The notes under the pieces were generated by a model that searched no databases, was not told the DNA's origin, and worked only from the letters and a program-made list of their open reading frames with translations. The position numbers were made by a program, and so were the translations under genes. A stretch of 12,575 nucleotides of DNA from Klenkia sp. (lineage in GTDB: Bacteria; Actinomycetota; Actinomycetes; Mycobacteriales; Geodermatophilaceae): the NCBI GenBank assembly GCA_025966215.1, contig JAOPVM010000425.1, positions 1 through 12,575 on the forward strand. The letters are read 5' to 3'. Of this stretch, positions 1-6,633 are shown piece by piece (the first letter of the stretch is position 1; each line of letters opens with the position of its first letter).

Positions 1-1391
1 GAGAACGGCAGGTAGCCCGAACCGGAGAAGATCTTCCCGGGGACGGCCTCCTGGGCGAATCCCCGCTTGGTGATGTCGTAGTAGTAGTTGGAGACCCGCT
101 GGTCGATCTCCCACAGGTCGTAGTCCCGGACGGCCTTCTCGTACGTGCCGGCCTTCCGCATGTGCGGGAGGATCATGTCGACGTAGTAGACGTACTGGCC
201 GTTCCAGATCAGGTCGCGGCGGTTCATCTTCGACGTCTTCGTGTACAGCTTCAGGGTCGCCGTCTGGATCTTCGTCAGCTGCTCACCCAGGTCGTCGATC
301 TTGATCGGGTAGACCTCGCCCATGGGCGTGTCCCACTTCTCCCGGGCGAAGACGGCGCCGCCGACGACCGCCTCCAGGTAGTTCTTGGGCCGGGTGAACG
401 TGGTGGAGATGTCGTTCACCCGGATCTCGTCCAGCCCCATCAGCTCCGGGTCGAGGATCATGGCCAGCGTGTAGCAGTGCGGCAGACCGGCGTCGGTGCA
501 GACGTCGGACCAGTGGTAGACGTCCTCGTTGACGAACAGGTCACGCAGGATGAGCAGCTTGCCGTCGGGGAGCTCGTAGGGGCCGGTGTCGCCGAGCCCG
601 AGTCGGTTGTCGTAGTGGTCCAGGAACGCCAGCAGTTCGGCGGCAGCGTTGAACTGGGTGAACGCCGAGTGCTTCTCGCTGCCCGGCTCCAGCGGCTCGA
701 TCTGCGGGGTGAGGGTCGCGATGAAGTCCTCCTCGTGGATCCGGCAGCGGTACCGGTCCTGGGAGTTGAGGATGTAGCCGTCCTGGCGCTTGCCCCAGAG
801 CACGCGCTGCATGAACTTCAGGATCTCGTTGGACTCGGCCGCGTAGTCGTCGGGTCCGATGGCCTCCAGGGCCAGCAGGCCGCAGCGGCCCATGCCGAAG
901 CCGACGGCCCCGATCGCCCAGTCGTGCACCGAGTTGATCTTCGTGCCGATCTCGCGGCGGGCCGATGCCCCGATGTCCATCACGCCCTGGGCCCCGCCGA
1001 CCTCCTGGGTCGTCATGCGCAGGAGCTCCGGCCAGCGGTAGAACTCGTGCATGAAGGCCAGGATCTCGTACTCCTGGCGGGGGATCATGCCCGAGACGCC
1101 CTCGGTGGCCCGCATGACGAGCACGTCCCAGATGTTCCAGGCCAGGTAGTTGTTCAGGTCGTTGAGCTCGTCGAGGGTGAAGTGGTCGCGCACGACGTCC
1201 TCGCGGGGGACCCGCTCGAGCACGCCGCTCTTGGCGCGGGCGCGCATCATCTTGTCGCCCTTGATGCCGTCGGTGACCGGCTCCATGCCGACGAAGTTGC
1301 CGGTGTAGGTGAGGTCCTGAAAGCGGAGGCCGTCGTCCCCGTCCTCGTACCTGAGCTTGTAGTTCGCCTTCTTGCCTTCGGTGGTGGTCAC
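1..1391 (-). CDS. Unrecognised large protein, partner of the phosphohistidine-domain protein (3' end outside window)
   Basis: An open frame of 463 codons runs from a GTG at 1391 to the left edge, so the C-terminus is missing. The chosen start (MTTTEGKKANYKL) follows an AGGAG about ten bases upstream. The frame shows strong actinobacterial GC3 bias and no stop. I do not recognise the family. The protein is soluble-looking, with no signal peptide or membrane segment, and rich in aromatic and charged residues. Visible marks are a glycine-rich stretch GAVGFGMGRCG at about residues 161-171, a cluster of tryptophans and tyrosines between 80 and 120, and a tyrosine-rich segment (SNYYYDITKRG) near the end of the visible part. 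It lies 67 bases downstream of, and in the same direction as, the PEP-mobile-domain gene, so the two are probably co-transcribed and may act in one complex. A link to phosphoryl transfer comes only from this position. I see no ATP-grasp or biotin motif. Confidence 0.75.
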   Translation of the reverse strand, partial: MTTTEGKKANYKLRYEDGDDGLRFQDLTYTGNFVGMEPVTDGIKGDKMMRARAKSGVLERVPREDVVRDHFTLDELNDLNNYLAWNIWDVLVMRATEGVSGMIPRQEYEILAFMHEFYRWPELLRMTTQEVGGAQGVMDIGASARREIGTKINSVHDWAIGAVGFGMGRCGLLALEAIGPDDYAAESNEILKFMQRVLWGKRQDGYILNSQDRYRCRIHEEDFIATLTPQIEPLEPGSEKHSAFTQFNAAAELLAFLDHYDNRLGLGDTGPYELPDGKLLILRDLFVNEDVYHWSDVCTDAGLPHCYTLAMILDPELMGLDEIRVNDISTTFTRPKNYLEAVVGGAVFAREKWDTPMGEVYPIKIDDLGEQLTKIQTATLKLYTKTSKMNRRDLIWNGQYVYYVDMILPHMRKAGTYEKAVRDYDLWEIDQRVSNYYYDITKRGFAQEAVPGKIFSGSGYLPF

Positions 1392-1458
1392 GTCGTCGTG
1401 CTCCTGTCCTGGTGCTGGCGTCTGCGTGGCTGGTCGGGGGAGGGCGGGTCGCCGGGTG

Positions 1459-1878
1459 TCAGTCCTCGGCCACCACGCGACCGATCTCGTTGTCGGTGCA
1501 GTCCAGGCGGACCCGTCGTCCGTCGAGGGCCTGGGCGATCTCGGTGAAGTGCGACGGGTCAGTGGCGCCCACGACGTAGCGCGAGTCGCTGCCGGTCAGG
1601 TGAGCGGTCATCACGCAGGGGGTCTGGAACTCCCGGGAGAGGATCCCCAGGTGGGACTCCGGGGCGCCGGACATCGTGATGACGCCGATGGCGCCCATGC
1701 TCAGGGCCGGCGCGAGGAACGTCGTCGTCCCGCCCTGCACGAGCAGGATCGAGTTCTTGAGCTCCCCGGACTGGATGAGGTTGATGACGTCAGCAGGGGC
1801 GTTCAGGTACTTCACCGTGCCGCTGGGGGACTTCTTGGTGTCGAAGACGTTGTAGCCCTCGGCCAGTACGTCGGCCAT
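1459..1878 (-). CDS. Stand-alone PEP-utilising enzyme mobile (phosphohistidine swivelling) domain protein
   Basis: This encodes 139 aa. The ATG at 1878 follows a perfect AGGAGG (complement of 1884-1889), which decides the start. The protein is essentially one swivelling domain of the PEP synthase/pyruvate phosphate dikinase type. It has a beta/alpha segment GGTTTFLAPALSMGAIGVI at about 49-67, then APESHLGILSREFQTPCV at 72-89, in which His76 matches the phosphorylated His of the family motif (T-S-H-x-x-x-x-x-R-E). In known enzymes this domain carries phosphate between an ATP-binding domain and a PEP/pyruvate-type domain, but here neither is attached. Split versions exist, for example phenylphosphate synthase. 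The gene leads the minus-strand operon with the unrecognised gene downstream; a separate ATP-grasp subunit might lie beyond the left edge. The domain call is firm. The substrate that accepts the phosphate is unknown. Confidence 0.87.
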   Translation of the reverse strand: MADVLAEGYNVFDTKKSPSGTVKYLNAPADVINLIQSGELKNSILLVQGGTTTFLAPALSMGAIGVITMSGAPESHLGILSREFQTPCVMTAHLTGSDSRYVVGATDPSHFTEIAQALDGRRVRLDCTDNEIGRVVAED

Positions 1879-2174
1879 CTGTTCCTCCTGGGTGTGGACG
1901 GGTCGCCGTCGGCGGGACGCCCTCGTGGAACGACCTCCCACGTGCAGGACCGACAGTGCCGTGGATCACACCAGGCGCCGAGGGCTCACGCGGACAAAAG
2001 CGGTGGGGGCGGTTGTCCGGGCGGGACATGACGACATGTCGACCTCGTCTGAGGTGCTCCAGATCACCCCGGTCCTGTTTGACTGCGGCAGCAGACAGCC
2101 GCGCAGACAGCAGGTGGGAGGACGGCCATGAGCCGCACAGGTGGGGGATTCCCGGCGACCCAGCAGGGGCGGTC
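1879..2174. promoter_or_regulatory. Divergent control region between the phosphohistidine operon and the acyl-CoA ligase
   Basis: This 296-base gap separates divergently transcribed genes and must hold both promoters. It contains repeated TGTCC/GGACA half-sites. CGGACAA at 1991-1997 is mirrored by TTGTCCG at 2013-2019 (perfect 7-bp arms, 15-base spacer). TGTCC at 2015-2019 is mirrored by GGACA at 2024-2028. The palindrome CGACATGTCG follows at 2032-2041. A TTGACT at 2079-2084 could be a -35 box for the ligase, but I see no good -10 at the right spacing. The spacing of the half-sites looks like a binding site for a dimeric repressor or activator. The motif differs from the TetR operator found further right, so this half of the window may be under different control. 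Confidence 0.45.
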
Positions 2175-2178
2175 GTGA
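2128..2178 (+). CDS. Possible 16-codon leader ORF overlapping the ligase start
   Basis: An ATG at 2128 sits seven to eight bases behind GGGAGGA, the best ribosome binding site in this region. It opens a frame for MSRTGGGFPATQQGRS ending in TGA at 2176-2178. That stop overlaps the in-frame GTG of the ligase (2175-2177) as GTGA, the arrangement used for translational coupling. Two readings are possible: a genuine leader peptide that loads ribosomes onto the ligase, or a former ligase N-terminus cut off by a small indel. Base composition cannot settle this at so short a length. Confidence 0.35.
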   Translation: MSRTGGGFPATQQGRS

Positions 2179-3719
2179 AGGGGCCGGGGGAGATCCTCCC
2201 CGAGCTCGCCCGGCGGTCGGGGACCCGGACGGCGCTGGTCACCCTCGAGCGTTCGCTGACCTACGCCGAGCTCGACGAGCTCAGCGACCGGGTCGCGGCC
2301 GGGCTGGTGGAGCGCGGCGTCCGGCCCGGTCAGCCCGTCTCGCTGTTCGCGCAGAACTCGTGGGAGTGGGTGGTGAGCTACCACGGCGCCCTCAAGGCCG
2401 GCGCGGTCGCCAACCCGGTGAACGTCATGCTCACCCCCGAGGAGCTGACGTTCGTGCTAGCGGACTGCCGTTCGGCGGCGCTGTTCACCAGCGCCGAGCA
2501 GGCCGCCCGCCTGGTCGAGCTGACCGGGGAGCTGCCCGAGCTGCAGATGGTGGTCGCGTTCGGGGAGGCCGGACGAGGCGTGGTGTCCTTCGACGACCTG
2601 CTCGCCTCGACCGGGCCCGTACCCCGGGTCGACGTCGACCCGACGGCCGCCTGCACCATCGGCTACACCTCCGGCACCACCGGGCACCCCAAGGGCGCGG
2701 TACAGAGCCACCGGGCGGTGCTGTGGAACTGCGAGATGACCGCGACCATGCACGCCCGCACCGCCGAGGACGTCGTGGTCACCGCGCTGCCGGCGCCGCA
2801 CGTCTACGGCAACGTCGTCATCAACGGCACCTTCCTGGCCGGCGGCACCGTGGTGCTGGTCCCGCGCTTCGACGGCGCCCAGGTGCTCTCGTTGATCGCC
2901 GAGCACCGAGCGACCCTGTTCGAGGGGGTGCCCGCGATGTACGCGATGCTGCTGGCACACCCCGATCTGGCGAGTGCCGATCTCACCTCGCTGAACCGGT
3001 GCACCGTCGGCGGGCAGACCATCCCGGCGTCCACGGTGCAGCGTTGGGAAGACCGCAGCGGGGCACCGCTGATCGAGCTGTGGGGGATGACCGAGATCTC
3101 CGGTCTCGGGACGACGCACTCCGTGCACTCCGCCCGACCGACCGGGTCGATCGGGGTGTCCCTGCCGGGCGTCCAGGTGCGCATCGCCGACCTCACCGAC
3201 GCCTCGCGCACGGCGCCACCCGGCACCCCGGGCGAGCTGATGATCCGGGGTCCGATCGTGATGATCGAGTACTTCGGGCGGCCCGAGGCCACCGCGGAGG
3301 CGATCGAGGCCGACGGTTGGTTGCACACCGGCGACATCGCCACGATGGACGAGGCGGGCTACGTCTACGTCGTCGACCGGCGCAAGGACATGATCGTCAC
3401 TGGCGGCTACAACGTCTACCCGGCCGAGATCGAGCGCGTCCTCGCCGGGCACCCGGGTGTCGCCATGGTGGCCGCCGGACCGGTCGCGGACGACGTGCGC
3501 GGCGAGCTGGCCTGCGCCTACGTGGTGCGCGTGGCTGGCAGCCAGACCACCGGTCCCGAGCTCATCGCGTACGCCCGGGAGCACCTCGCCGCCTACAAGA
3601 CGCCGCGGCTGGTGCAGTTCGTCGAGTCCCTGCCGGCCACCTCGACGGGGAAGATCATGCGCCGGGAGCTCATCAAGTCGTTCCGGCCCGTCGAGGCGGC
3701 TGACGGGGACGGGAGGTAG
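2175..3719 (+). CDS. Acyl-CoA ligase (AMP-forming, class I adenylating enzyme)
   Basis: This 514-aa protein activates a carboxylic acid to its acyl-CoA through an acyl-adenylate, and is cytosolic. All core motifs are present: the P-loop YTSGTTGHPKGA at residues 164-175, WGMTE at 303-307, the HTGD motif at 384-387 (Asp binds the ribose), the hinge DRRKD at 401-405, and the C-terminal STGKIMRREL with catalytic Lys493. Length is normal for the FadD/MenE-like group. I chose the GTG at 2175 because the protein from there begins with the usual EILPELARRSG...TYAEL opening. Reading further upstream only adds a low-complexity arginine-rich stretch. The GTG overlaps the stop of a 16-codon ORF that has a strong ribosome binding site. 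The gene stands alone on its strand, divergent from the phosphohistidine operon. Substrate is not evident; a medium-chain, branched or cyclic acid would fit the beta-oxidation genes nearby. Confidence 0.9.
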   Translation: MKGPGEILPELARRSGTRTALVTLERSLTYAELDELSDRVAAGLVERGVRPGQPVSLFAQNSWEWVVSYHGALKAGAVANPVNVMLTPEELTFVLADCRSAALFTSAEQAARLVELTGELPELQMVVAFGEAGRGVVSFDDLLASTGPVPRVDVDPTAACTIGYTSGTTGHPKGAVQSHRAVLWNCEMTATMHARTAEDVVVTALPAPHVYGNVVINGTFLAGGTVVLVPRFDGAQVLSLIAEHRATLFEGVPAMYAMLLAHPDLASADLTSLNRCTVGGQTIPASTVQRWEDRSGAPLIELWGMTEISGLGTTHSVHSARPTGSIGVSLPGVQVRIADLTDASRTAPPGTPGELMIRGPIVMIEYFGRPEATAEAIEADGWLHTGDIATMDEAGYVYVVDRRKDMIVTGGYNVYPAEIERVLAGHPGVAMVAAGPVADDVRGELACAYVVRVAGSQTTGPELIAYAREHLAAYKTPRLVQFVESLPATSTGKIMRRELIKSFRPVEAADGDGR

Positions 3720-3948
3720 ACCGCTCCTGACGGCGACGGGGCGCCCGCCGCCGCGAGCTCGACCGGATGCGCCGATCAGATGCCACCCGGGGTCGGCCCG
3801 GCTCGTGGGGGGAGCCGCCGAGTACAGCAACCTGTACAGCAACGCGGTCTGGACGGGCCCGCACAGCGACGGACGGCCTCCGACACTGAACCCGTCTGAA
3901 CTGCGGAAATGAGACAAGCGCGGACCACCACGGACCCCCCGCTGCTGG
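3720..3948. other. Gap between ligase and tRNA fragment, carrying the left direct repeat
   Basis: There is no convincing gene here. The first roughly 100 bases after the ligase stop show no recognisable terminator or reading frame. The rest is mostly the left copy of a 76-bp imperfect direct repeat (3817-3892), followed by about 50 bases that lead into the tRNA fragment. The region reads as the flank of an integration site. Confidence 0.5.
3817..3892 (+). repeat. Left copy of imperfect 76-bp direct repeat
   Basis: This copy matches 4855-4930 at about 64 of 76 positions without gaps. Inside it, a 12-base unit is repeated in tandem: TACAGCAACCTG then TACAGCAACGCG, starting at 3823. The repeat begins about 100 bases after the ligase stop and ends about 55 bases before the tRNA-Pro fragment. 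Tandem short repeats beside an attachment core resemble integrase arm-type binding sites. That role is inference. Confidence 0.7.
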
Positions 3949-3990
3949 CTGGGGGTCAAGGGGTCGCAGGTTCAAGTCCTGTCAGCCCGA
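3949..3990 (+). other. 3' fragment of tRNA-Pro(GGG), probable attachment-site scar
   Basis: The 3' half of a tRNA is intact. It has the anticodon loop CTGGGGG (anticodon GGG, 3949-3955), the 3' anticodon stem TCAAG, a five-base variable loop, a T arm of GCAGG, TTCAAGT and CCTGT (3966-3982), the acceptor strand CAGCCCG and discriminator A at 3990. The sequence before 3949 (GCTGCTGG) cannot pair with TCAAG, and no D arm or 5' acceptor strand precedes it, so the gene is not functional. Breakage at the anticodon loop is the classic result of tyrosine-integrase recombination into a tRNA gene. The intact tRNA should lie at the other end of the element, outside the window. Confidence 0.8.
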
Positions 3991-4362
3991 CAGAGAACGT
4001 GCAGGTCAGAGGCGGGTCGCCCCACGGGGGCCGGCCCGCCTCCTGCCGTTGTGTACCAACGCGGGTAGCGACGGGGCCGAAGCGAGCCTGTTCGTATCGG
4101 CTCACGACAGGTGCAGCCTGGTCTGCGCGGGCGTCCTCCGGGCCCGAACGGCAGTTGGACCCGTACCTTCGGGCAGCTCCTGGGCCGCATGGAGGGTGAT
4201 GCCCGACCAACCCCAGCTGAGTACACCCATCGGCCAGGGCAGCGGCCCTGGTCCGGCTCACGCCTGGTGCGGACCGTCATCGGCGGCGGGGCTGGACCAG
4301 TCGACGGCACGGTCCAGGTGATCGGCCGCTTCGCGACTCTGCTCAGGGGTCAGTGGCAGTAG
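3991..4362. other. Non-coding stretch between tRNA fragment and antitoxin
   Basis: No frame here resembles a protein. An open frame running antisense across the tRNA fragment is an artefact. Apart from the hairpin at 4009-4042, I see only an AGGGG at about 4345, which may serve the antitoxin start at 4363 although it lies far upstream. The stretch probably holds the decayed end of an integrated element. Confidence 0.45.
4009..4042 (+). terminator. Hairpin downstream of the tRNA-Pro fragment
   Basis: GAGGCGGG (4009-4016) pairs with CCCGCCTC (4035-4042), and the loop contains a second possible CCCC/GGGG pairing. It starts 19 bases after the tRNA 3' end, where a tRNA terminator is expected, and was probably carried along with the duplicated tRNA end. 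It has no T tract, as is common in actinobacteria. Confidence 0.5.
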
Positions 4363-4578
4363 ATGTCCGCTGTGCTGGGTCGCGCGATGTACGGCGGAGA
4401 GCGCATCGGGGTGACCCGCAACGGCACGTTGGCCGCTGTGGTGGTCGGGGTCGCCGACCTGGAAGACCTGGACGCGCTGGAGATGGCCCAGGACGTGGCG
4501 GCGTACCGGGCGGCGAAGTCCGAGGACGACGGGGAGCGGGTGTCGCTGGCGGAGGTGCGTGACGAGCTCGCCGGGTGA
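4363..4578 (+). CDS. Phd/YefM-type antitoxin, N-terminally shortened
   Basis: This 71-aa protein resembles the DNA-binding antitoxins that neutralise RelE-type toxins. The signature is GGERIGVTRNGTLAAVVVGVADLEDLDALE at about residues 11-40 (the beta-hairpin and helix of the Phd fold), followed by an acidic toxin-binding tail (VAAYRAAKSEDD...EVRDELAG). Family members usually have about 12-18 more residues before the GGERI motif. Here a TAG lies directly before the ATG, so the first strand and helix appear to be lost, which may weaken DNA binding. The ribosome binding site is poor. Its stop overlaps the toxin GTG as GTGA, the normal layout of such operons. The partner toxin is frameshifted, so the pair is probably decaying. 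Confidence 0.7.
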   Translation: MSAVLGRAMYGGERIGVTRNGTLAAVVVGVADLEDLDALEMAQDVAAYRAAKSEDDGERVSLAEVRDELAG

Positions 4579-4834
4579 GCTACTCGGTTGAGTTCACCGC
4601 GGCGGCCGCCCGCCAGCTACGCAAGCTCGATCGACCAGTGCGCGTGCGGCTCATTGCTGCCATCGGCGACGTGGCTGATGAGCCGCGGCCGTCGGGTGCG
4701 ACGAAGCTGGTGGGGGAGCAGACCGCCGGGCGAATCCGGGTGGGGACTACCGCGTCCTCTACGACGTCCTCGACGAGTTGCTGGTCGTGACCGTCGTCCG
4801 CGCCGGACACCGCCGGGAGGTCTACGACCGCTAG
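4575..4834 (+). pseudogene. RelE-type mRNA interferase toxin, broken by a one-base frameshift
   Basis: The frame from GTG 4575 begins as a clear RelE/ParE-superfamily toxin (MSYSVEFTAAAARQLRKLDR) and stays typical to GRIRV at about residue 56. It then derails into a Thr/Ser-rich tail. The +1 frame continues the family exactly (DYRVLYDVLDELLVVTVVRA, then GHRREVYDR) and stops at TAG 4832-4834. Adding one G in the GGGG run at 4742-4745 gives RVGDYRVLYD and a complete 86-aa protein, the normal length. Loss of one G is therefore the simplest explanation. The lost part contains the C-terminal Arg, His and Tyr residues used by RelE enzymes to cleave ribosome-bound mRNA, so the product should be inactive. 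A sequencing error in the G run is the alternative. Confidence 0.85.
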
Positions 4835-5377
4835 GCGCTCACCCCCCGCAGTGGGCCGAGGACAGCAACCGGTACAGCAACGCGGTGCGGACGAGCCCGC
4901 ATGACGACGGACGGCCTCGGACGCCGAACCTGCTCGCCGGCCGCAGGGTGCTGGGACCCCCACTCCGGGGCCTCGCCCGCCGCACCGGCGTGAGCCACGG
5001 CGCACCACGGAGCCCTCGGTTCAGATGGCCCCTCGTGAGGGCGTGCGCACCGGCCTGCTCCGTCCACCAGCATCGGCACGTTCCTCGACTGCGCGGAACA
5101 CGACCTGCGGACGCTCGTGGACGACTCGGCCGTGTACACCTGGGACGGAAGCACCTGTCGCCGGTGATGCTGGCGGGACCTCTCCTCCGCCCGAGCCCGT
5201 CCTTCTCCACCGAAGTGCGAAGGTGCGGTCCCTGAGCAGGCTGCGCGCGCTACGCCGCGACCGAAGCCGTCACCGTCATCGACTCACCGACCTGATCGGC
5301 GCACCCCGGTCGGTGGGGAAGCAGGTGGTCGGGGCGGTCTGTCGACCGGTCACCCGCTGGTCCGCTCCGCGAGCGGG
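4835..5377. other. Gene-poor stretch after the toxin, carrying the right direct repeat
   Basis: I find no gene with supported family features. The right direct repeat occupies 4855-4930. A possible coding fossil lies at about 5070-5168, where one plus frame reads IGTFLDCAEHDLRTLVDDSA and then VYTWDGSTCRR before a TGA. It looks more protein-like than its shadows, but I cannot name it and it has no start or ribosome binding site. The remainder leads into the thiolase promoter. Together with the gap left of the tRNA fragment, this supports a scar of integration and loss. Confidence 0.45.
4855..4930 (+). repeat. Right copy of imperfect 76-bp direct repeat
   Basis: Same orientation as 3817-3892, 1,038 bases away. 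The internal 12-base tandem is kept with one change (GACAGCAACCGG, then TACAGCAACGCG). It starts 20 bases after the toxin stop. The two copies bracket the tRNA fragment and the toxin-antitoxin remnant. Confidence 0.7.
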
Positions 5378-5425
5378 CGTCGCGAACTGCGACACCGGGT
5401 GAGGCCACGGCCCGGGAGCATCGAC
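5378..5425 (+). promoter_or_regulatory. TetR-type operator and promoter of the thiolase operon
   Basis: Read on the minus strand, 5394-5378 is TGTCGCAGTTCGCGACG, matching 15 of 17 bases of the operator beside tetR. On the plus strand, GCGACAC ends at 5395. After exactly 19 bases comes GGAGCATCGAC (5415-5425), a degenerate form of the CCTAGCGTCGG element at the two sister promoters. The thiolase start is 30 bases further on. The coincidence of motif, orientation and spacing is strong evidence for shared control; whether the protein represses or activates is not visible. Confidence 0.65.
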
Positions 5426-5454
5426 GTGCTGTCCACCCACCGCTGGGAGATCCC

Positions 5455-6633
5455 GTGAACTCCGCCGTCATCGTCGATGCCGTCCGCACCCCCTCCGGCC
5501 GGGGCAAGCCCGGTGGCGCCTTGTCGGAGGTCCACCCGGCCGACCTGCTCGCCCAGACCCTGCACGCCCTCCTCGAGCGGACCGGGATCGACCCGGCCAC
5601 CGTCGACGACGTGATCGCCGGCTGTGTGTCGCAGGTCGGGGACCAGACCCTCAACATCGCCCGGACCGCGCTCCTCGTCGCGGGGATGCCCGAGTCCGTG
5701 CCCGGCACCACGGTCGACCGGCAGTGCGGGTCGAGTCAGCAGGCCGCCCACTTCGCCGCCCAGGGAGTGATGGCCGGCGCCTACGACGTCGTCATCGCCT
5801 GCGGCGTCGAGTCGATGAGCCGCGTCCCCATGGGCGCCAGCTCCCACGGGGGCCACCCGACCCGACCGCTGGAGCGGCGCTACCCCGACGGCCTCGTGAA
5901 CCAGGGCGTGTCCGCCGAGCTGATCGCCGACAAGTGGGGCCTGTCCCGCCAGGTCCTCGACGAGTACGCCGCCCGGTCCCACCGACTGGCCGCCGAGGCA
6001 GCCGCCTCCGGCGCGCTGGAGAGCCAGGTCGTGCCGGTGACGCTGGCCGACGGCAGCCGGCACACGACGGACCAGACCGTCCGGCCCGCCACCACGGCCG
6101 AGACACTCGCCGGGCTGCGGGCCTCGTTCCGCACCGACGAGCTCGCCGAGCGCTTCCCCCAGCTGGAGTGGCGGATCACGCCCGGCAACTCCTCGCCGCT
6201 CACCGACGGGGCGTCGGCGGCGCTGATCATGAGCGAGGAGCGGGCTTCAGCGCTGGGCCTGCGACCACGCGCCCGGTTCACCAGCTTCGCCGTCGCCGGC
6301 AGCGACCCGCTGTTCATGCTCACCGGCGTCATCCCGGCCACGCAGAAGCTGCTCGAACGGTCGGGGATCACCATCGGCGACATCGACGCCTACGAGGTGA
6401 ACGAGGCCTTCGCCCCCGTCCCGCTCGCCTGGGCGGCAGAGTTCGGTGCCGACCCCGAGCGGCTGAACCCGGCCGGCGGCGCCATCGCCCTGGGCCACGC
6501 CCTCGGGGCCTCGGGCACCCGCCTGCTCACCAGCCTGCTCCACCACCTGGAGGCCACCGGCGGGCGCTACGGGTTGCAGACCATGTGCGAGGGCGGCGGC
6601 CTGGCCAATGCGACCCTGATCGAGCGGCTGTGA
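5455..6633 (+). CDS. Thiolase (acetyl-CoA acyltransferase)
   Basis: This 392-aa enzyme catalyses the last step of beta-oxidation, CoA-dependent cleavage of a 3-oxoacyl-CoA. The GTG start follows GGGAGA at 5445-5450. The full catalytic set is present: the nucleophile Cys91 in DRQCGSSQQA, His348 in GGAIALGHALGASG and Cys378 in CEGGG, with EVNEAFA near 319-325. Length is standard. The DRQCGSSQQA form, rather than the common N-C-x-S-G version, resembles the FadA5/FadA6 thiolases of actinobacterial steroid and branched-chain catabolism, so a bulky or ring-derived substrate is plausible, but that is inference. The stop overlaps the next start as GTGA, so the two genes are translated together. The promoter carries the TetR-type operator found also at the SDR and hydratase genes, which ties this operon to theirs. 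Confidence 0.93.
   Translation: MNSAVIVDAVRTPSGRGKPGGALSEVHPADLLAQTLHALLERTGIDPATVDDVIAGCVSQVGDQTLNIARTALLVAGMPESVPGTTVDRQCGSSQQAAHFAAQGVMAGAYDVVIACGVESMSRVPMGASSHGGHPTRPLERRYPDGLVNQGVSAELIADKWGLSRQVLDEYAARSHRLAAEAAASGALESQVVPVTLADGSRHTTDQTVRPATTAETLAGLRASFRTDELAERFPQLEWRITPGNSSPLTDGASAALIMSEERASALGLRPRARFTSFAVAGSDPLFMLTGVIPATQKLLERSGITIGDIDAYEVNEAFAPVPLAWAAEFGADPERLNPAGGAIALGHALGASGTRLLTSLLHHLEATGGRYGLQTMCEGGGLANATLIERL

Noticed and set aside
162..1547. Long plus-strand open frame of 461 codons over the left edge
   Set aside because: It is antisense to a minus-strand gene with a good start, ribosome binding site and protein-like composition. Its own translation is Val/Asp/Gly/Arg-rich with no family features, as expected from GC-rich complementary frames.
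1956..2174. Upstream ATG giving the ligase 73 extra residues
   Set aside because: The added stretch is low-complexity, arginine-rich and crosses the probable control region. The adenylating fold begins just after 2175, and no ribosome binding site precedes 1956.
2457..3959. 500-codon minus-strand frame over the ligase
   Set aside because: It is a shadow of the ligase, whose catalytic motifs are all in the plus frame. The shadow is His/Gly/Arg-rich and featureless.
3956..4261. Minus-strand frame ending in LTGLEPATP
   Set aside because: This ending is the well-known false translation of the antisense of a tRNA 3' end. It coincides with the tRNA-Pro fragment and the rest has no protein-like character.
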